Positions 1 to 6,846 of a stretch of DNA of 13,855 nt are shown piece after piece. Position 1 is the first letter of the stretch. Every line of letters begins with the position of its first letter. Position numbers and translations under genes: made by a program. This DNA comes from JABDGR01 sp035546135 (GTDB lineage: Bacteria; Verrucomicrobiota; Verrucomicrobiia; Opitutales; JABDGR01). Location of the stretch: positions 1-13,855 of the forward strand of contig DASZWY010000062.1 in NCBI GenBank assembly GCA_035546135.1, in the 5' to 3' direction. The notes under the pieces are model-generated. The model was given only the letters and a program-made list of their open reading frames with translations. It was not told the origin of the DNA and ran no database searches.

Positions 1-1
1 C

Positions 2-496
2 GCCGGCGCACCGCTCTCACCGCCGCTTCCGCCGGCAGCAACCGCTCCACCCGAACCCAAAAAAATTCCCCTGCCCCTAAAAAAAGCGGCGCCGCCACCG
101 GAACCGGTCGCACCATCGCCACAACCTGCCGTCAAAGAAGCCCCGCCGACTCCTCCACCTCCACCGCCAGCGGAAGCGCCGCGGCCCAAATTGACCATTC
201 CCATCCGCCCTTCCGTAACCCCGGCACCCATTCCCCCGGTGGAATCCAAACCTGCTGAACCGCCATCAGTTGCTCCTGCGGCCGAGCCGCCACGGCCAAA
301 ATTGACGATTCCCCCCCGCACCACTTCCACGCCCGCATCCACCCCTGCACCGGCAACCAAACCTCCGGAACCATCGCCCGCTCCACCAGCTTCCGATTCG
401 CCGCCGGCGCCCACTCCCGCGGTTATTCCACGCTTGAAACTCAACCGGCCCGGCGGCGCGCCACCCCCGCCGCAGAATCCACCCGGCGGCAGTTAA
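2..496 (+). CDS. Proline-rich protein with repeated PRPKLTIP motif (5' partial)
   Basis: The reading frame is open from the left edge to the TAA at 494-496, so only the last 164 residues are seen and the start lies outside the window. The visible part is almost entirely Pro, Ala, Pro-Pro and Thr/Ser, with scattered Lys/Arg. A basic motif recurs: PRPKLTIP occurs twice, 37 residues apart (DNA about 179-202 and 290-313), and a related PRLKLNRP lies 46 residues further on, near the C-terminus. An earlier KKIPLPLKK may be a diverged copy. There is no membrane segment and no enzyme motif. Such a tail is probably disordered, spanning the periplasm or acting as a multivalent binding tail. I do not recognise the family. 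The zinc-ribbon gene starts about 45 bp downstream on the same strand, so co-transcription is likely. Similar base composition in other frames could create a false ORF, but the repeated motif is conserved at protein level with synonymous DNA changes, which supports real coding. Confidence 0.7.
   Translation, partial: AGAPLSPPLPPAATAPPEPKKIPLPLKKAAPPPEPVAPSPQPAVKEAPPTPPPPPPAEAPRPKLTIPIRPSVTPAPIPPVESKPAEPPSVAPAAEPPRPKLTIPPRTTSTPASTPAPATKPPEPSPAPPASDSPPAPTPAVIPRLKLNRPGGAPPPPQNPPGGS
179..313 (+). repeat. Two copies of a 37-residue proline-rich period (PRPKLTIP motif)
   Basis: The DNA encoding PRPKLTIP at about 179-202 recurs at about 290-313 with only a few base differences, mostly at third codon positions. 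The spacing is 111 bp, exactly 37 codons. The intervening residues are Pro/Ala/Glu-rich and not closely conserved. A looser copy, PRLKLNRP, lies near 430-455. This is an imperfect in-frame repeat within one gene, not a mobile repeat. Confidence 0.6.
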
Positions 497-541
497 AACC
501 GGGTGGTAATTTCAGTTGCGTTTTCGAATTCGCCCGCCTCA

Positions 542-1306
542 ATGGAAGTTATGACGGCGAATTTGCATTCCGGCGGCGATGCGGCAGCTCCCTCCACTCT
601 CGAACCCGCGCTGGCCAGCGCCTTGAAATTGCAGGAGGCCGATGTCCAGCGCCAACAGTTGGAAACGAGCCTCCGGCAAATTCCCGCGGAACTCGCCGAG
701 GTGGAAAAGCATGTCGCGGAGGAAAAAGCCCAACTCGAGGCCAAGCGCAAGGCATCCCAGGAACTTGAGGTACAGCGCAAGGACATCGACAATCGCCTGA
801 AGTCCGCCGAGGCGCAGGTACTGAAATTCAAGACCCAGCAGGCCGAAGTGCGCAAAAACGACGAATACCAGGCGCTGTCGCACCAGATTGAAACCGCCGA
901 GGCCGAGGTCAGCGCGCTCGAAACGCAGGAAATCGAAATGATGATGAAGATTGACGAGGCCGCGGCGGCGCTCCGCACCGCGGATGCCGAATGCAAACGC
1001 CGCCTGGGTGACTTGGCCGGCCAGACTTCCGTCATTCAGGACAAGGAAACCCAGTGCCGCGCGCGCCTCACCGCGCAAGCCGGCGCCGTGGAAACCGCGG
1101 CGGAAGCCGTGCCGCCCGCCTGGCGCCGCGCCTACGACACCGCCAAAGCCCGCGCCAAACGTCCGCCCTTCATCGTGCCGCTCGATGACCACCGCTGCGG
1201 CGGCTGCCACCTGCGCGTCTCCAACGATATCGCTGAAGCCGCCCGCCACGGTGGCAAGCCCGTGGCCTGCGACAATTGCGGCCGGGTCGTGTACTGGCCC
1301 GGCTGA
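542..1306 (+). CDS. C4-type zinc-ribbon, coiled-coil protein (DUF164 / zf-RING_7)
   Basis: The product is about 254 residues, usual for this family. Residues ~20-195 are a long charged Glu/Lys/Gln/Ala-rich coiled coil, including RKNDEYQALSHQIE, which resembles the conserved 'NNREY-ALxxEI' stretch of the family. The C-terminus is a treble-clef-like zinc ribbon with Cys219-x2-Cys222 and Cys243-x2-Cys246, ending in GRVVYW as these proteins typically do. The family is widespread and poorly characterised; in Chlamydia the homologue (CT398/CdsZ) is linked to type III secretion and sigma54. No substrate can be named from this sequence. The start is uncertain. I chose ATG 542; ATG 551 and GTG 503, the latter only 6 nt after the preceding stop, are in frame. 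None has a good Shine-Dalgarno site. It probably shares a transcript with the proline-rich gene upstream. Confidence 0.85.
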   Translation: MEVMTANLHSGGDAAAPSTLEPALASALKLQEADVQRQQLETSLRQIPAELAEVEKHVAEEKAQLEAKRKASQELEVQRKDIDNRLKSAEAQVLKFKTQQAEVRKNDEYQALSHQIETAEAEVSALETQEIEMMMKIDEAAAALRTADAECKRRLGDLAGQTSVIQDKETQCRARLTAQAGAVETAAEAVPPAWRRAYDTAKARAKRPPFIVPLDDHRCGGCHLRVSNDIAEAARHGGKPVACDNCGRVVYWPG

Positions 1307-1449
1307 ATCGCCCCCGGGTGAAAGTGCGGCCCGCGACTGATAAGTAAGCTGCATGCCTCCCCCGGAATCCGGCGCGCCTGCGAGCCGGCCAACTTTGGGG
1401 TTGCTCCCGATTTCGCACCAATTACTGTCTGCCCTTTACCCGCGTTCCG
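1307..1449 (+). other. Intergenic leader between zinc-ribbon gene and pilT, with GC-rich inverted repeat
   Basis: This 143-bp gap has no ORF. It contains CCGGAATCCGG (1362-1372) and an overlapping inverted repeat, CCGGC (1369-1373) with GCCGG (1384-1388) around a 10-nt loop. No T-run follows, so it is not a clear intrinsic terminator. It may be a weak attenuator or a structured part of the pilT leader. No convincing promoter is visible. Confidence 0.3.
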
Positions 1450-2625
1450 ATGACCGAGGCCTACGACTCCAACCGCAAGATATATAAGGCGGGCGACCAC
1501 CAATATAGCATGGTGGACATCCTGGCGAGTGCCGTCTCCGAAGAGTACATGCTCAACGGCCTGCCGCGCGTTTCCGACTTTCACCTCAAGGTCGGTGAAC
1601 CCATCCGCTTCCGCCTCGACAACGAACTGCAGGTCATCCCCGGCGGCACTCCGCTGACCAAGGAGCTCATCGAGCCGATGATCTTCTCGATGCTCCGCCC
1701 GGATCATATCGAACAGCTGCGCAACGACCCGCTGGTGGACTTGGACGCGGCCTTCGAGCTGCCCGGCGGGAAATACTACTTTCGTGTCAACGTCTTCCGT
1801 GACCGCGACGGTCTCGCCGCCGTCGTGCGCCTGCTGCCGCCCTACATCCCCGCCGTCGAGGAAATCGGTTTCCCTTCCGACATTCCCTGGCGCAGCATCG
1901 TCTCCGCCAAACAGGGTTTCGTGCTGCTGACCGGCGTCACCGGCAGCGGCAAGACGACCACCATCGCCAGCCTGTTGTCGCGCATCAACGAACAGCGCCA
2001 GGTCCGCGTCATCACCCTCGAAGACCCCATCGAGTTCGTTTTTCCCAACAAGCGCGCCCTGTTTTCCCAGCGCGAGATTGGCCGCCACGCCGTCAGCTTT
2101 GCCTCGGGCCTGCGCAGCGTCCTGCGCGAAAACCCCGACATCATCTACGTCGGCGAAATCCGCGATGCCGAGACCGCCTCGCAGGCCCTCTCCGCCGCGG
2201 AAACCGGCCACCTCGTCTTTTCCACCCTGCATACCCGCGACACCGTCGGCGCCCTCACCCGCATCGTGGACATGTTCCCCAGCGAGCGCAGCCGCGAGCT
2301 GATGGTGCAGTTGTCCTTCAGCCTCTCGTTCGTCATCAACCAGAAATTGATTTCACGCGCCGACGGCCACGGCCGCTGCGTCGCGATGGAAGTGCTGCGC
2401 AACAATCCCGCCATCAGCAACCTCATCCGCACCGGCAACTGGCAGCAGATTTACGGCGCGGTCGAGACGCGCGTCAAGGAGGGCATGAACACCCTCGAAC
2501 AATCCCTCATCTCGCTCTACGAGCGCGGCAAGATCACACTCGACGACGCCATCAGCCACGCCAACGACGCCTCCATCATTGACCGTCTCGCCCCGCACCT
2601 CGACCCGCAGTGGCGGAAAAAGTAA
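1450..2625 (+). CDS. pilT: Type IV pilus retraction ATPase, PilT/PilU family
   Basis: A 391-residue secretion ATPase that would power depolymerisation of type IV pili (twitching motility, DNA uptake) as a cytoplasmic hexamer at the inner membrane. The N-terminal PAS-like domain (~20-135) contains SDFHLKVGEP, the family's 'ASDLHLxxG' region. The core has Walker A GVTGSGKTT at 162-170 (Lys168), the Asp box ITLEDPIEF (~191-199), SQREIGRH, Walker B DIIYVGEIRD from 230 (Glu236), and the His box starting TGHLVFSTLHT at 252. The C-terminal NPAISNLIRTG resembles the PilT 'AIRNLIRE' motif important for retraction. Length and order fit PilT, about 340-400 residues. Walker B reads GEIRD rather than the commoner GEMRD, so a PilU-like or other paralogue is possible. 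ATG 1450 was chosen; ATG 1510 would remove a charged 20-residue N-terminus. No other pilus gene is in the window. Confidence 0.92.
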   Translation: MTEAYDSNRKIYKAGDHQYSMVDILASAVSEEYMLNGLPRVSDFHLKVGEPIRFRLDNELQVIPGGTPLTKELIEPMIFSMLRPDHIEQLRNDPLVDLDAAFELPGGKYYFRVNVFRDRDGLAAVVRLLPPYIPAVEEIGFPSDIPWRSIVSAKQGFVLLTGVTGSGKTTTIASLLSRINEQRQVRVITLEDPIEFVFPNKRALFSQREIGRHAVSFASGLRSVLRENPDIIYVGEIRDAETASQALSAAETGHLVFSTLHTRDTVGALTRIVDMFPSERSRELMVQLSFSLSFVINQKLISRADGHGRCVAMEVLRNNPAISNLIRTGNWQQIYGAVETRVKEGMNTLEQSLISLYERGKITLDDAISHANDASIIDRLAPHLDPQWRKK

Positions 2626-2643
2626 CCGCGCCAATCGAATAGA

Positions 2644-3534
2644 TTAGGCCGATTCCCAGCGGGCCCACAGCGACAACGGCAAGAGCCGCGCCCCCGGCGC
2701 GCTCGCCGCCAACGCCAGTTCGCCGATGCTCGTGTGCCCGGGCGTGCTGCGCATCATCTGCTCCACAATGTTGCCGAGCATCAAGGAAGACGCTTCGAGA
2801 TTGTACATCGTCAGCAAGACAAACCGCGGACGCTCGACCAAAACCTCGCGGCACAGCGCCAGCAGTTCCGTCAGTCCGACTTCGACCTTCCAGATTTCGC
2901 CGTCCGGCCCGCGGCCAAACGACGGCGGATCCAGCGCCAACGCGTCGTAGCGCACTCCGCGGCGCACTTCGCGGCGCACAAACTTCGCGGCATCGTCAAT
3001 AATCCAGCGGATCGGCGCGTTATCGAGACCGGAAAGCTTCTGGTTGTGCCGTGCCCAGGTCACCGCGGGCTTCGAGGCGTCCACATGCGTCACGGCAAAC
3101 CCCGCCGCCGCCGCCGCCAGCGACGCCACGCCAGTGTAACCGAAAAGATTGAGCAGCCTCGGTTGCTCGCCCTTGGTCTTGCGCACCTGGGCCTGGATAT
3201 ACTCCCAGTGTGGTGATTGCTCGGGAAAAACGCCGAGGTGCTTCGAAGTGTCGCTGATGCGCGCCTGCAAGGTCAGTTCGCGCCAGCGCATCGTCCATTC
3301 ACGCAGTCCGCCCGGTGCAATGTTCCAGGGCCGGTCCTCCTCGTGAATCGCCTGTGCCTTGGCCCATTCGGAGGACGGCAGCGCGGGCTCCCACCACGCC
3401 TTGGGCTCACCGCGCGAAATGACTTGCGACCCAAACCGTTCCAGTTTCCGCCGCCGCCCCGTGTCGAGCAGCGCGTATTCGCCCCAGTCGCTGGTGAGTA
3501 TCTTGATTTCCGGCAAAGACGGGCTCGCGGGCAT
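2644..3534 (-). CDS. Class I SAM-dependent methyltransferase, RlmI/RlmK-like (COG1092 type)
   Basis: A 296-residue cytoplasmic methyltransferase. The Rossmann core has the SAM-binding motif LNLFGYTGVAS at 128-138, the acidic strand-2 end HVDAS (150-154), and the motif IV DPPSFGRGPDGE from 202. This layout is typical of the Methyltrans_SAM (PF10672) group, which includes 23S rRNA m5C/m7G enzymes of the RlmI/RlmK type. Unlike RlmI it has no recognisable N-terminal PUA domain: the first ~120 residues are a Trp-rich region (KAWWEP, SSEWAKA, LREWTMRW). The target is therefore not certain; rRNA is likeliest by family. It lies 6 nt after the glmS stop on the same strand. A GGAG site sits inside the last glmS codons, so it is almost certainly co-transcribed and perhaps translationally coupled. 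Its 3' end converges on pilT with 18 bp between. Confidence 0.87.
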   Translation of the reverse strand: MPASPSLPEIKILTSDWGEYALLDTGRRRKLERFGSQVISRGEPKAWWEPALPSSEWAKAQAIHEEDRPWNIAPGGLREWTMRWRELTLQARISDTSKHLGVFPEQSPHWEYIQAQVRKTKGEQPRLLNLFGYTGVASLAAAAAGFAVTHVDASKPAVTWARHNQKLSGLDNAPIRWIIDDAAKFVRREVRRGVRYDALALDPPSFGRGPDGEIWKVEVGLTELLALCREVLVERPRFVLLTMYNLEASSLMLGNIVEQMMRSTPGHTSIGELALAASAPGARLLPLSLWARWESA

Positions 3535-3540
3535 GATGCG

Positions 3541-5394
3541 TCACTCCACCGTGACCGACTTCGCCAGGTTGCGCGGCTTGTCCACGTCGCACTCGCGTTC
3601 GCACGCGATGTAATAGGCCAGCAACTGGATGGGGATGGTGAAGAGGATGGGCTGCACGGCCTCGTGCGCATCGGGCACGCGGATGATGTCGTCCGCCAGG
3701 TCCTCGGGCAATTCGTCGCGCGAGGCCGAGGTGATGCAGATGACCGGGCCCTTGCGCGCGCGGATTTCCTGGATGTTCGAGATGATTTTCTTCAGCGTTT
3801 CGCCGCGCGGGGCGAAAAACACCGAGGGGCATTCCGGGCTGACCAGCGCGATGGGCCCGTGCTTCATTTCCGCCGCCGGGTAGCCCTCGGCGTGGATGTA
3901 GGAAATTTCCTTGAGCTTGAGCGCGCCCTCGAGTGCGATGGGGAACATCGCCTGCCGCCCGAGGAACAGAAAGTCTTCGAACTGCGCGTATTTCTTTGCG
4001 ATGGCCTTGATTTTATCCGCCTGGTCGAGCACTTGGTTCGCCAAACCGGGAATGGTCCGCAACGCCTCCACCATCGCGTGGCCTTCCGTGTAGCTGAGGT
4101 CGCGCAACCGGCCAAAATACAGCGCGAGCATCGCGGCCAACAAGATCTGCGAAGTGAACGCCTTGGTGGAAGCCACGCCGATTTCCGGGCCGGCGTGCTG
4201 GTAGATGCCGCCGTCGGTCTCGCGCGCAATCGTCGAGCCGACGACATTCGTAATCGCCAGCGTGCGAAAGCCCTTGCGCTTGGCTTCGCGCAGCGCCTCC
4301 AGCGTGTCGAGCGTCTCGCCGGACTGCGAAACGACCAGCACCAGCGTGTTTTTGTCCAGCGGCGCGTTGCGGTAGCGGAACTCGCTGGCGTATTCGACTT
4401 CGACAGGAATGCGGGCAAAGCGCTCGATGAGGTATTCGGCGACGAGGCAGGCGTGCCACGCCGTGCCGCAGGCGCAGAACAACAACCGATCCACATGACG
4501 CAACTGGGTCGGCTCGATGTTGAGGCCGCCGAACTTCGCCGTGCTCAGGTCGTCGGAAAAGCGCCCGCGGATGGCGTTTTCCAGCGCCACCGGCTGCTCG
4601 AAAATTTCCTTCGCCATATAATGGGCATAATGGCCCAGCTCGGCCTGCTCGATTTCCCAATCCACCTTGGCGATGACGGGGTCCACGGCCTCGTCGGCGA
4701 TGGTGGTGATGTTAAAGTCGTCCGCCGTCAGGTGCACGACCTGGCCGTCGTCGAGATAAACAACGTTTTGGGTGCGGCCGCTAAACGCCGAGATGTCGGA
4801 GCCCAGCATGTTCTCGCCATGCCCCACGCCGACCACCAGCGGCGAGCCCTTGCGCGCGCCGACGATCTGACCGGGGAAATCGGCGCAGAGCACCGCGATG
4901 CCATAGGTGCCCTCGACATGCAGCAGCGCCTTGCGCACCGCCGTCAGGAAGCGGTTCTTGCCGCCGTTCGCCGGCTCCTTCTGGTAGTGGTAGGCGATGA
5001 GGTTCGCCAGCACCTCGGTATCGGTTTCAGACTGGAAAGTATAGCCGTGGTTCTCGCAGAATTTCTTGATGCCGCGGTAGTTCTCGATGACGCCGTTGTG
5101 GCAGAGTGCAATTTTGTGGTCGGAACTAACGTGCGGGTGCGCATTCACGTCCGTCACGCGGCCGTGCGTGGCCCAACGGGTGTGCGCGATGCCCGTATGC
5201 GCGGCATTCTTCATGCCCGCCGCGGCGCGGATGAGGTTTTCCACCCGGCCGGTCTTCTTGACGACCTCCAGGCCGTCCTTCGACCCGATGGCGAGGCCCG
5301 CGGAGTCATAACCGCGGTATTCGAGGCGTTTAAGCCCTTCCAACAGGATGCCGCTGGCGGCTTGTTTGCCGACGTAGCCGACGATGCCACACAT
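3541..5394 (-). CDS. glmS: Glutamine-fructose-6-phosphate aminotransferase (isomerising)
   Basis: A 617-residue enzyme (E. coli GlmS is 609) that makes glucosamine-6-phosphate from fructose-6-phosphate and glutamine, the entry step to UDP-GlcNAc for peptidoglycan and lipopolysaccharide. The start at 5394 puts Cys2 (MCGIVGYVG) at the processed N-terminus, the glutaminase nucleophile; in-frame codons further upstream would bury it. The glutaminase domain shows RGYDSAG, HTRWATHGRVTDVNAHPH and CHNGVIENY. Two SIS domains follow. The first (~300-440) has CGTAWHA, SQSGETLDT and VASTKAF. The second (~470-605) has LGRQAMFPIALEGALKLKEISY and AEMKHGPIAL. The C-terminus ends DKPRNLAKSVTVE, the invariant lysine-bearing tail. 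No key residue is missing. The 5' region is only 159 bp shared with divergent glgC, and I see no glmS ribozyme core there. Confidence 0.97.
   Translation of the reverse strand: MCGIVGYVGKQAASGILLEGLKRLEYRGYDSAGLAIGSKDGLEVVKKTGRVENLIRAAAGMKNAAHTGIAHTRWATHGRVTDVNAHPHVSSDHKIALCHNGVIENYRGIKKFCENHGYTFQSETDTEVLANLIAYHYQKEPANGGKNRFLTAVRKALLHVEGTYGIAVLCADFPGQIVGARKGSPLVVGVGHGENMLGSDISAFSGRTQNVVYLDDGQVVHLTADDFNITTIADEAVDPVIAKVDWEIEQAELGHYAHYMAKEIFEQPVALENAIRGRFSDDLSTAKFGGLNIEPTQLRHVDRLLFCACGTAWHACLVAEYLIERFARIPVEVEYASEFRYRNAPLDKNTLVLVVSQSGETLDTLEALREAKRKGFRTLAITNVVGSTIARETDGGIYQHAGPEIGVASTKAFTSQILLAAMLALYFGRLRDLSYTEGHAMVEALRTIPGLANQVLDQADKIKAIAKKYAQFEDFLFLGRQAMFPIALEGALKLKEISYIHAEGYPAAEMKHGPIALVSPECPSVFFAPRGETLKKIISNIQEIRARKGPVICITSASRDELPEDLADDIIRVPDAHEAVQPILFTIPIQLLAYYIACERECDVDKPRNLAKSVTVE
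3544..3550 (-). promoter_or_regulatory. Shine-Dalgarno site of the methyltransferase gene, inside the glmS 3' end
   Basis: On the minus strand this reads GGTGGAG. GGAG ends 9 nt before the ATG at 3534. The site overlaps the last sense codons of glmS, so ribosomes finishing glmS would clear or reload it. This supports the chosen methyltransferase start. Confidence 0.55.
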
Positions 5395-5486
5395 AAGAAT
5401 TGCAAAGCTAACGCAAACCCGCACCGTATGGCAAGGCCGGATGATGCCCCACCCCATGTTGCGCGCCAACCCCTCGCGACGCTTTT

Positions 5487-5508
5487 GCCGGGCATTTTTT
5501 TCGCCGGC
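5487..5508. repeat. Small inverted repeat with T-rich loop in the glmS/glgC divergent region
   Basis: GCCGG (5487-5491) pairs with CCGGC (5504-5508) around a 12-nt loop holding seven consecutive T. The stem is only 5 bp. It lies between the two divergent genes, so it is not a terminator for either. It could be an operator or chance. The rest of the 159-bp region (5395-5553) contains no ORF of note. Confidence 0.25.
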
Positions 5509-5513
5509 TGACT

Positions 5514-5542
5514 TTGCGGTTTTTCCCTTCTTCCTTTTTAAT
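5514..5542 (+). promoter_or_regulatory. Candidate sigma70-type promoter of glgC
   Basis: TTGCGG (5514-5519), a 17-nt pyrimidine-rich spacer, then TTTAAT (5537-5542). The -10 matches the consensus at five of six bases; the -35 is weak. Transcription would start near 5549, leaving a leader of about 5 nt before ATG 5554. No Shine-Dalgarno sequence is present, so the glgC message may be nearly leaderless. The assignment rests on consensus match and spacing only. Confidence 0.4.
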
Positions 5543-5553
5543 TTTTAATCTCC

Positions 5554-6837
5554 ATGTCCCCTCGCGTCATTTCCATCATCATGGGCGGCGGCCGCGGCAG
5601 CCGCCTCCACCCGCTGACCAAAGACCGCTGCAAACCCGCCGTCCCCCTCGGCGGCAATTACCGTCTCGTGGACATCCCCATCAGCAACTGCATCCATTCC
5701 GGCTACAACCAAATTTACCTCCTCACGCAGTTCAACACCGCCTCGCTGCACCGCCACATCCAGTCCGCCTACCAGTTTGACCCCTTTGACCAAGGCTTTG
5801 TGGACATTCTCTCCGCCGAGCAGACCCATTCCAGCGAGCAATGGTATCAAGGCACCGCCGATGCCGTGCGCCAGAATATGCACCACTTCCACGGCGCCGA
5901 TGACGACTTGTTCCTCATCCTTTCCGGCGACCAGCTCTACCGCATGGATTTCCGCGAGATCGTCACCCAGCACCTGCAGACCAAGGCCGACATCACCATC
6001 GCCGCCAAGGCCATGCCCAAGGAATGCGTGCACGGCCTCGGCGTCATGCGCGTGGCGGAGGACCTCGCCATCACCGAATTCGTCGAAAAACCCACCGACC
6101 CCAAAGTAGTGAACAGCCTGGTGGTCGGCGCCGGCGTCCGTTCGCGCATCAAGCAAGCCAAGCCCGGGCAGGACTATTGCCTCGCCTCGATGGGCATCTA
6201 TGTCTTCACCGGCAAAGTCCTCAAGGAGGCCATGCAGACCTCCGCCATGGACTTCGGCAAGGAAATCATCCCCGGCCTGCTCGGCAAAAAGAAACTCTCC
6301 AGCTTCGTCTTCGACAATTACTGGGAGGACATCGGCACCGTCGGCGCTTTTTTCGAGGCCAATCTCGAGCTCACCAAGGAAAATCCACCCTTCGATCTCT
6401 ACGACCACGGCCATCCCATCTTTACCCACCTCAATTACCTGCCGCCGCCCAAGCTCTACAATTGCGCGACCAACAACACCATCATCGCCGGCGGCTGCGT
6501 GGTGCACGCGAAAAAAATCAGCCACGCCATCATCGGCGTGCGCTCCCGCGTCGGCGACGGCACCGTCCTCGAAAATGTCGTCATGATGGGCTCCGACCAG
6601 TTCGAATCCGAGCGCGAGCGCGCCCGCGACCGCGAACGCCAGGTCCCCGAAATCGGCGTGGGCAAAAATTGCGACATCCGCCAGGCCATCATCGATAAAA
6701 ACGCCCGCATCGGCGACAACGTGAAACTCTCGCCCGAGGGCAAGCCCGACATGTGGCAGCAAGGCGATCTCTTCGTCCGCGACGGCGTCATCATCGTCAC
6801 CAAAAACGGCGTCGTCCCCAGCGGCACGGTGGTGTGA
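5554..6837 (+). CDS. glgC: Glucose-1-phosphate adenylyltransferase (ADP-glucose pyrophosphorylase)
   Basis: A 427-residue enzyme making ADP-glucose from glucose-1-phosphate and ATP, the committed step of glycogen synthesis. The nucleotidyltransferase core begins with GGGRGSRLHPLT (11-22) followed by KPAVPLGGNYR. It continues with WYQGTADAVRQ (97-107), the SGDQLYRMD metal/substrate loop (124-132), FVEKP, ASMGIYVF and FGKEIIP, then WEDIGT. The C-terminal left-handed beta-helix region has SHAIIGVRSRVGDG, then MMGSDQFESE, then IRQAIIDKNARIG, closing on VVPSGTVV. Several of these (QLYRMD, the MG-D-x-ES region, IIDKNARIG, the penultimate NG-VP-GTV) are hallmarks of cyanobacterial and plant enzymes rather than the E. 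coli type. By family knowledge those are activated by 3-phosphoglycerate; here that is inference. A highly charged SERERARDRERQ stretch replaces the variable loop. The gene is alone; its 3' end converges on ruvA with 9 bp between. Confidence 0.95.
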   Translation: MSPRVISIIMGGGRGSRLHPLTKDRCKPAVPLGGNYRLVDIPISNCIHSGYNQIYLLTQFNTASLHRHIQSAYQFDPFDQGFVDILSAEQTHSSEQWYQGTADAVRQNMHHFHGADDDLFLILSGDQLYRMDFREIVTQHLQTKADITIAAKAMPKECVHGLGVMRVAEDLAITEFVEKPTDPKVVNSLVVGAGVRSRIKQAKPGQDYCLASMGIYVFTGKVLKEAMQTSAMDFGKEIIPGLLGKKKLSSFVFDNYWEDIGTVGAFFEANLELTKENPPFDLYDHGHPIFTHLNYLPPPKLYNCATNNTIIAGGCVVHAKKISHAIIGVRSRVGDGTVLENVVMMGSDQFESERERARDRERQVPEIGVGKNCDIRQAIIDKNARIGDNVKLSPEGKPDMWQQGDLFVRDGVIIVTKNGVVPSGTVV

Positions 6838-6846
6838 ACTTACTGC

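Noticed and set aside
1313..1345. Cobalamin-riboswitch-like core (GGGTGAAAGTGCGG then CCCGCGACTG)
   Set aside because: Only a short resemblance to the conserved core. The GCCACTG and B12-box segments are absent, spacing is wrong, and the downstream gene is unrelated to B12.
1132..2232. A 366-codon minus-strand open frame across the zinc-ribbon/pilT region
   Set aside because: It opposes two clear genes, and its Asp/Gly/Val-rich composition is typical of a shadow frame.
2626..2643. Bidirectional terminator between pilT and the methyltransferase
   Set aside because: Only 18 bp with no inverted repeat or T-run.
5405..5434. Candidate minus-strand promoter for glmS (TTGCCA, 18-nt spacer, TAGCTT)
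   Set aside because: The -10 matches only three of six bases and would leave a leader of about 4 nt, too weak to annotate.
3217..5511. A 764-codon open frame on the plus strand opposite glmS
   Set aside because: It is antisense to a fully conserved glmS. Its translation is Arg/His/Val-rich with no domain, as expected from the complement of GC-biased codons.
5395..5553. glmS ribozyme
   Set aside because: The region before glmS is short and lacks the conserved glmS ribozyme core sequence. The riboswitch is mainly a Firmicutes feature.
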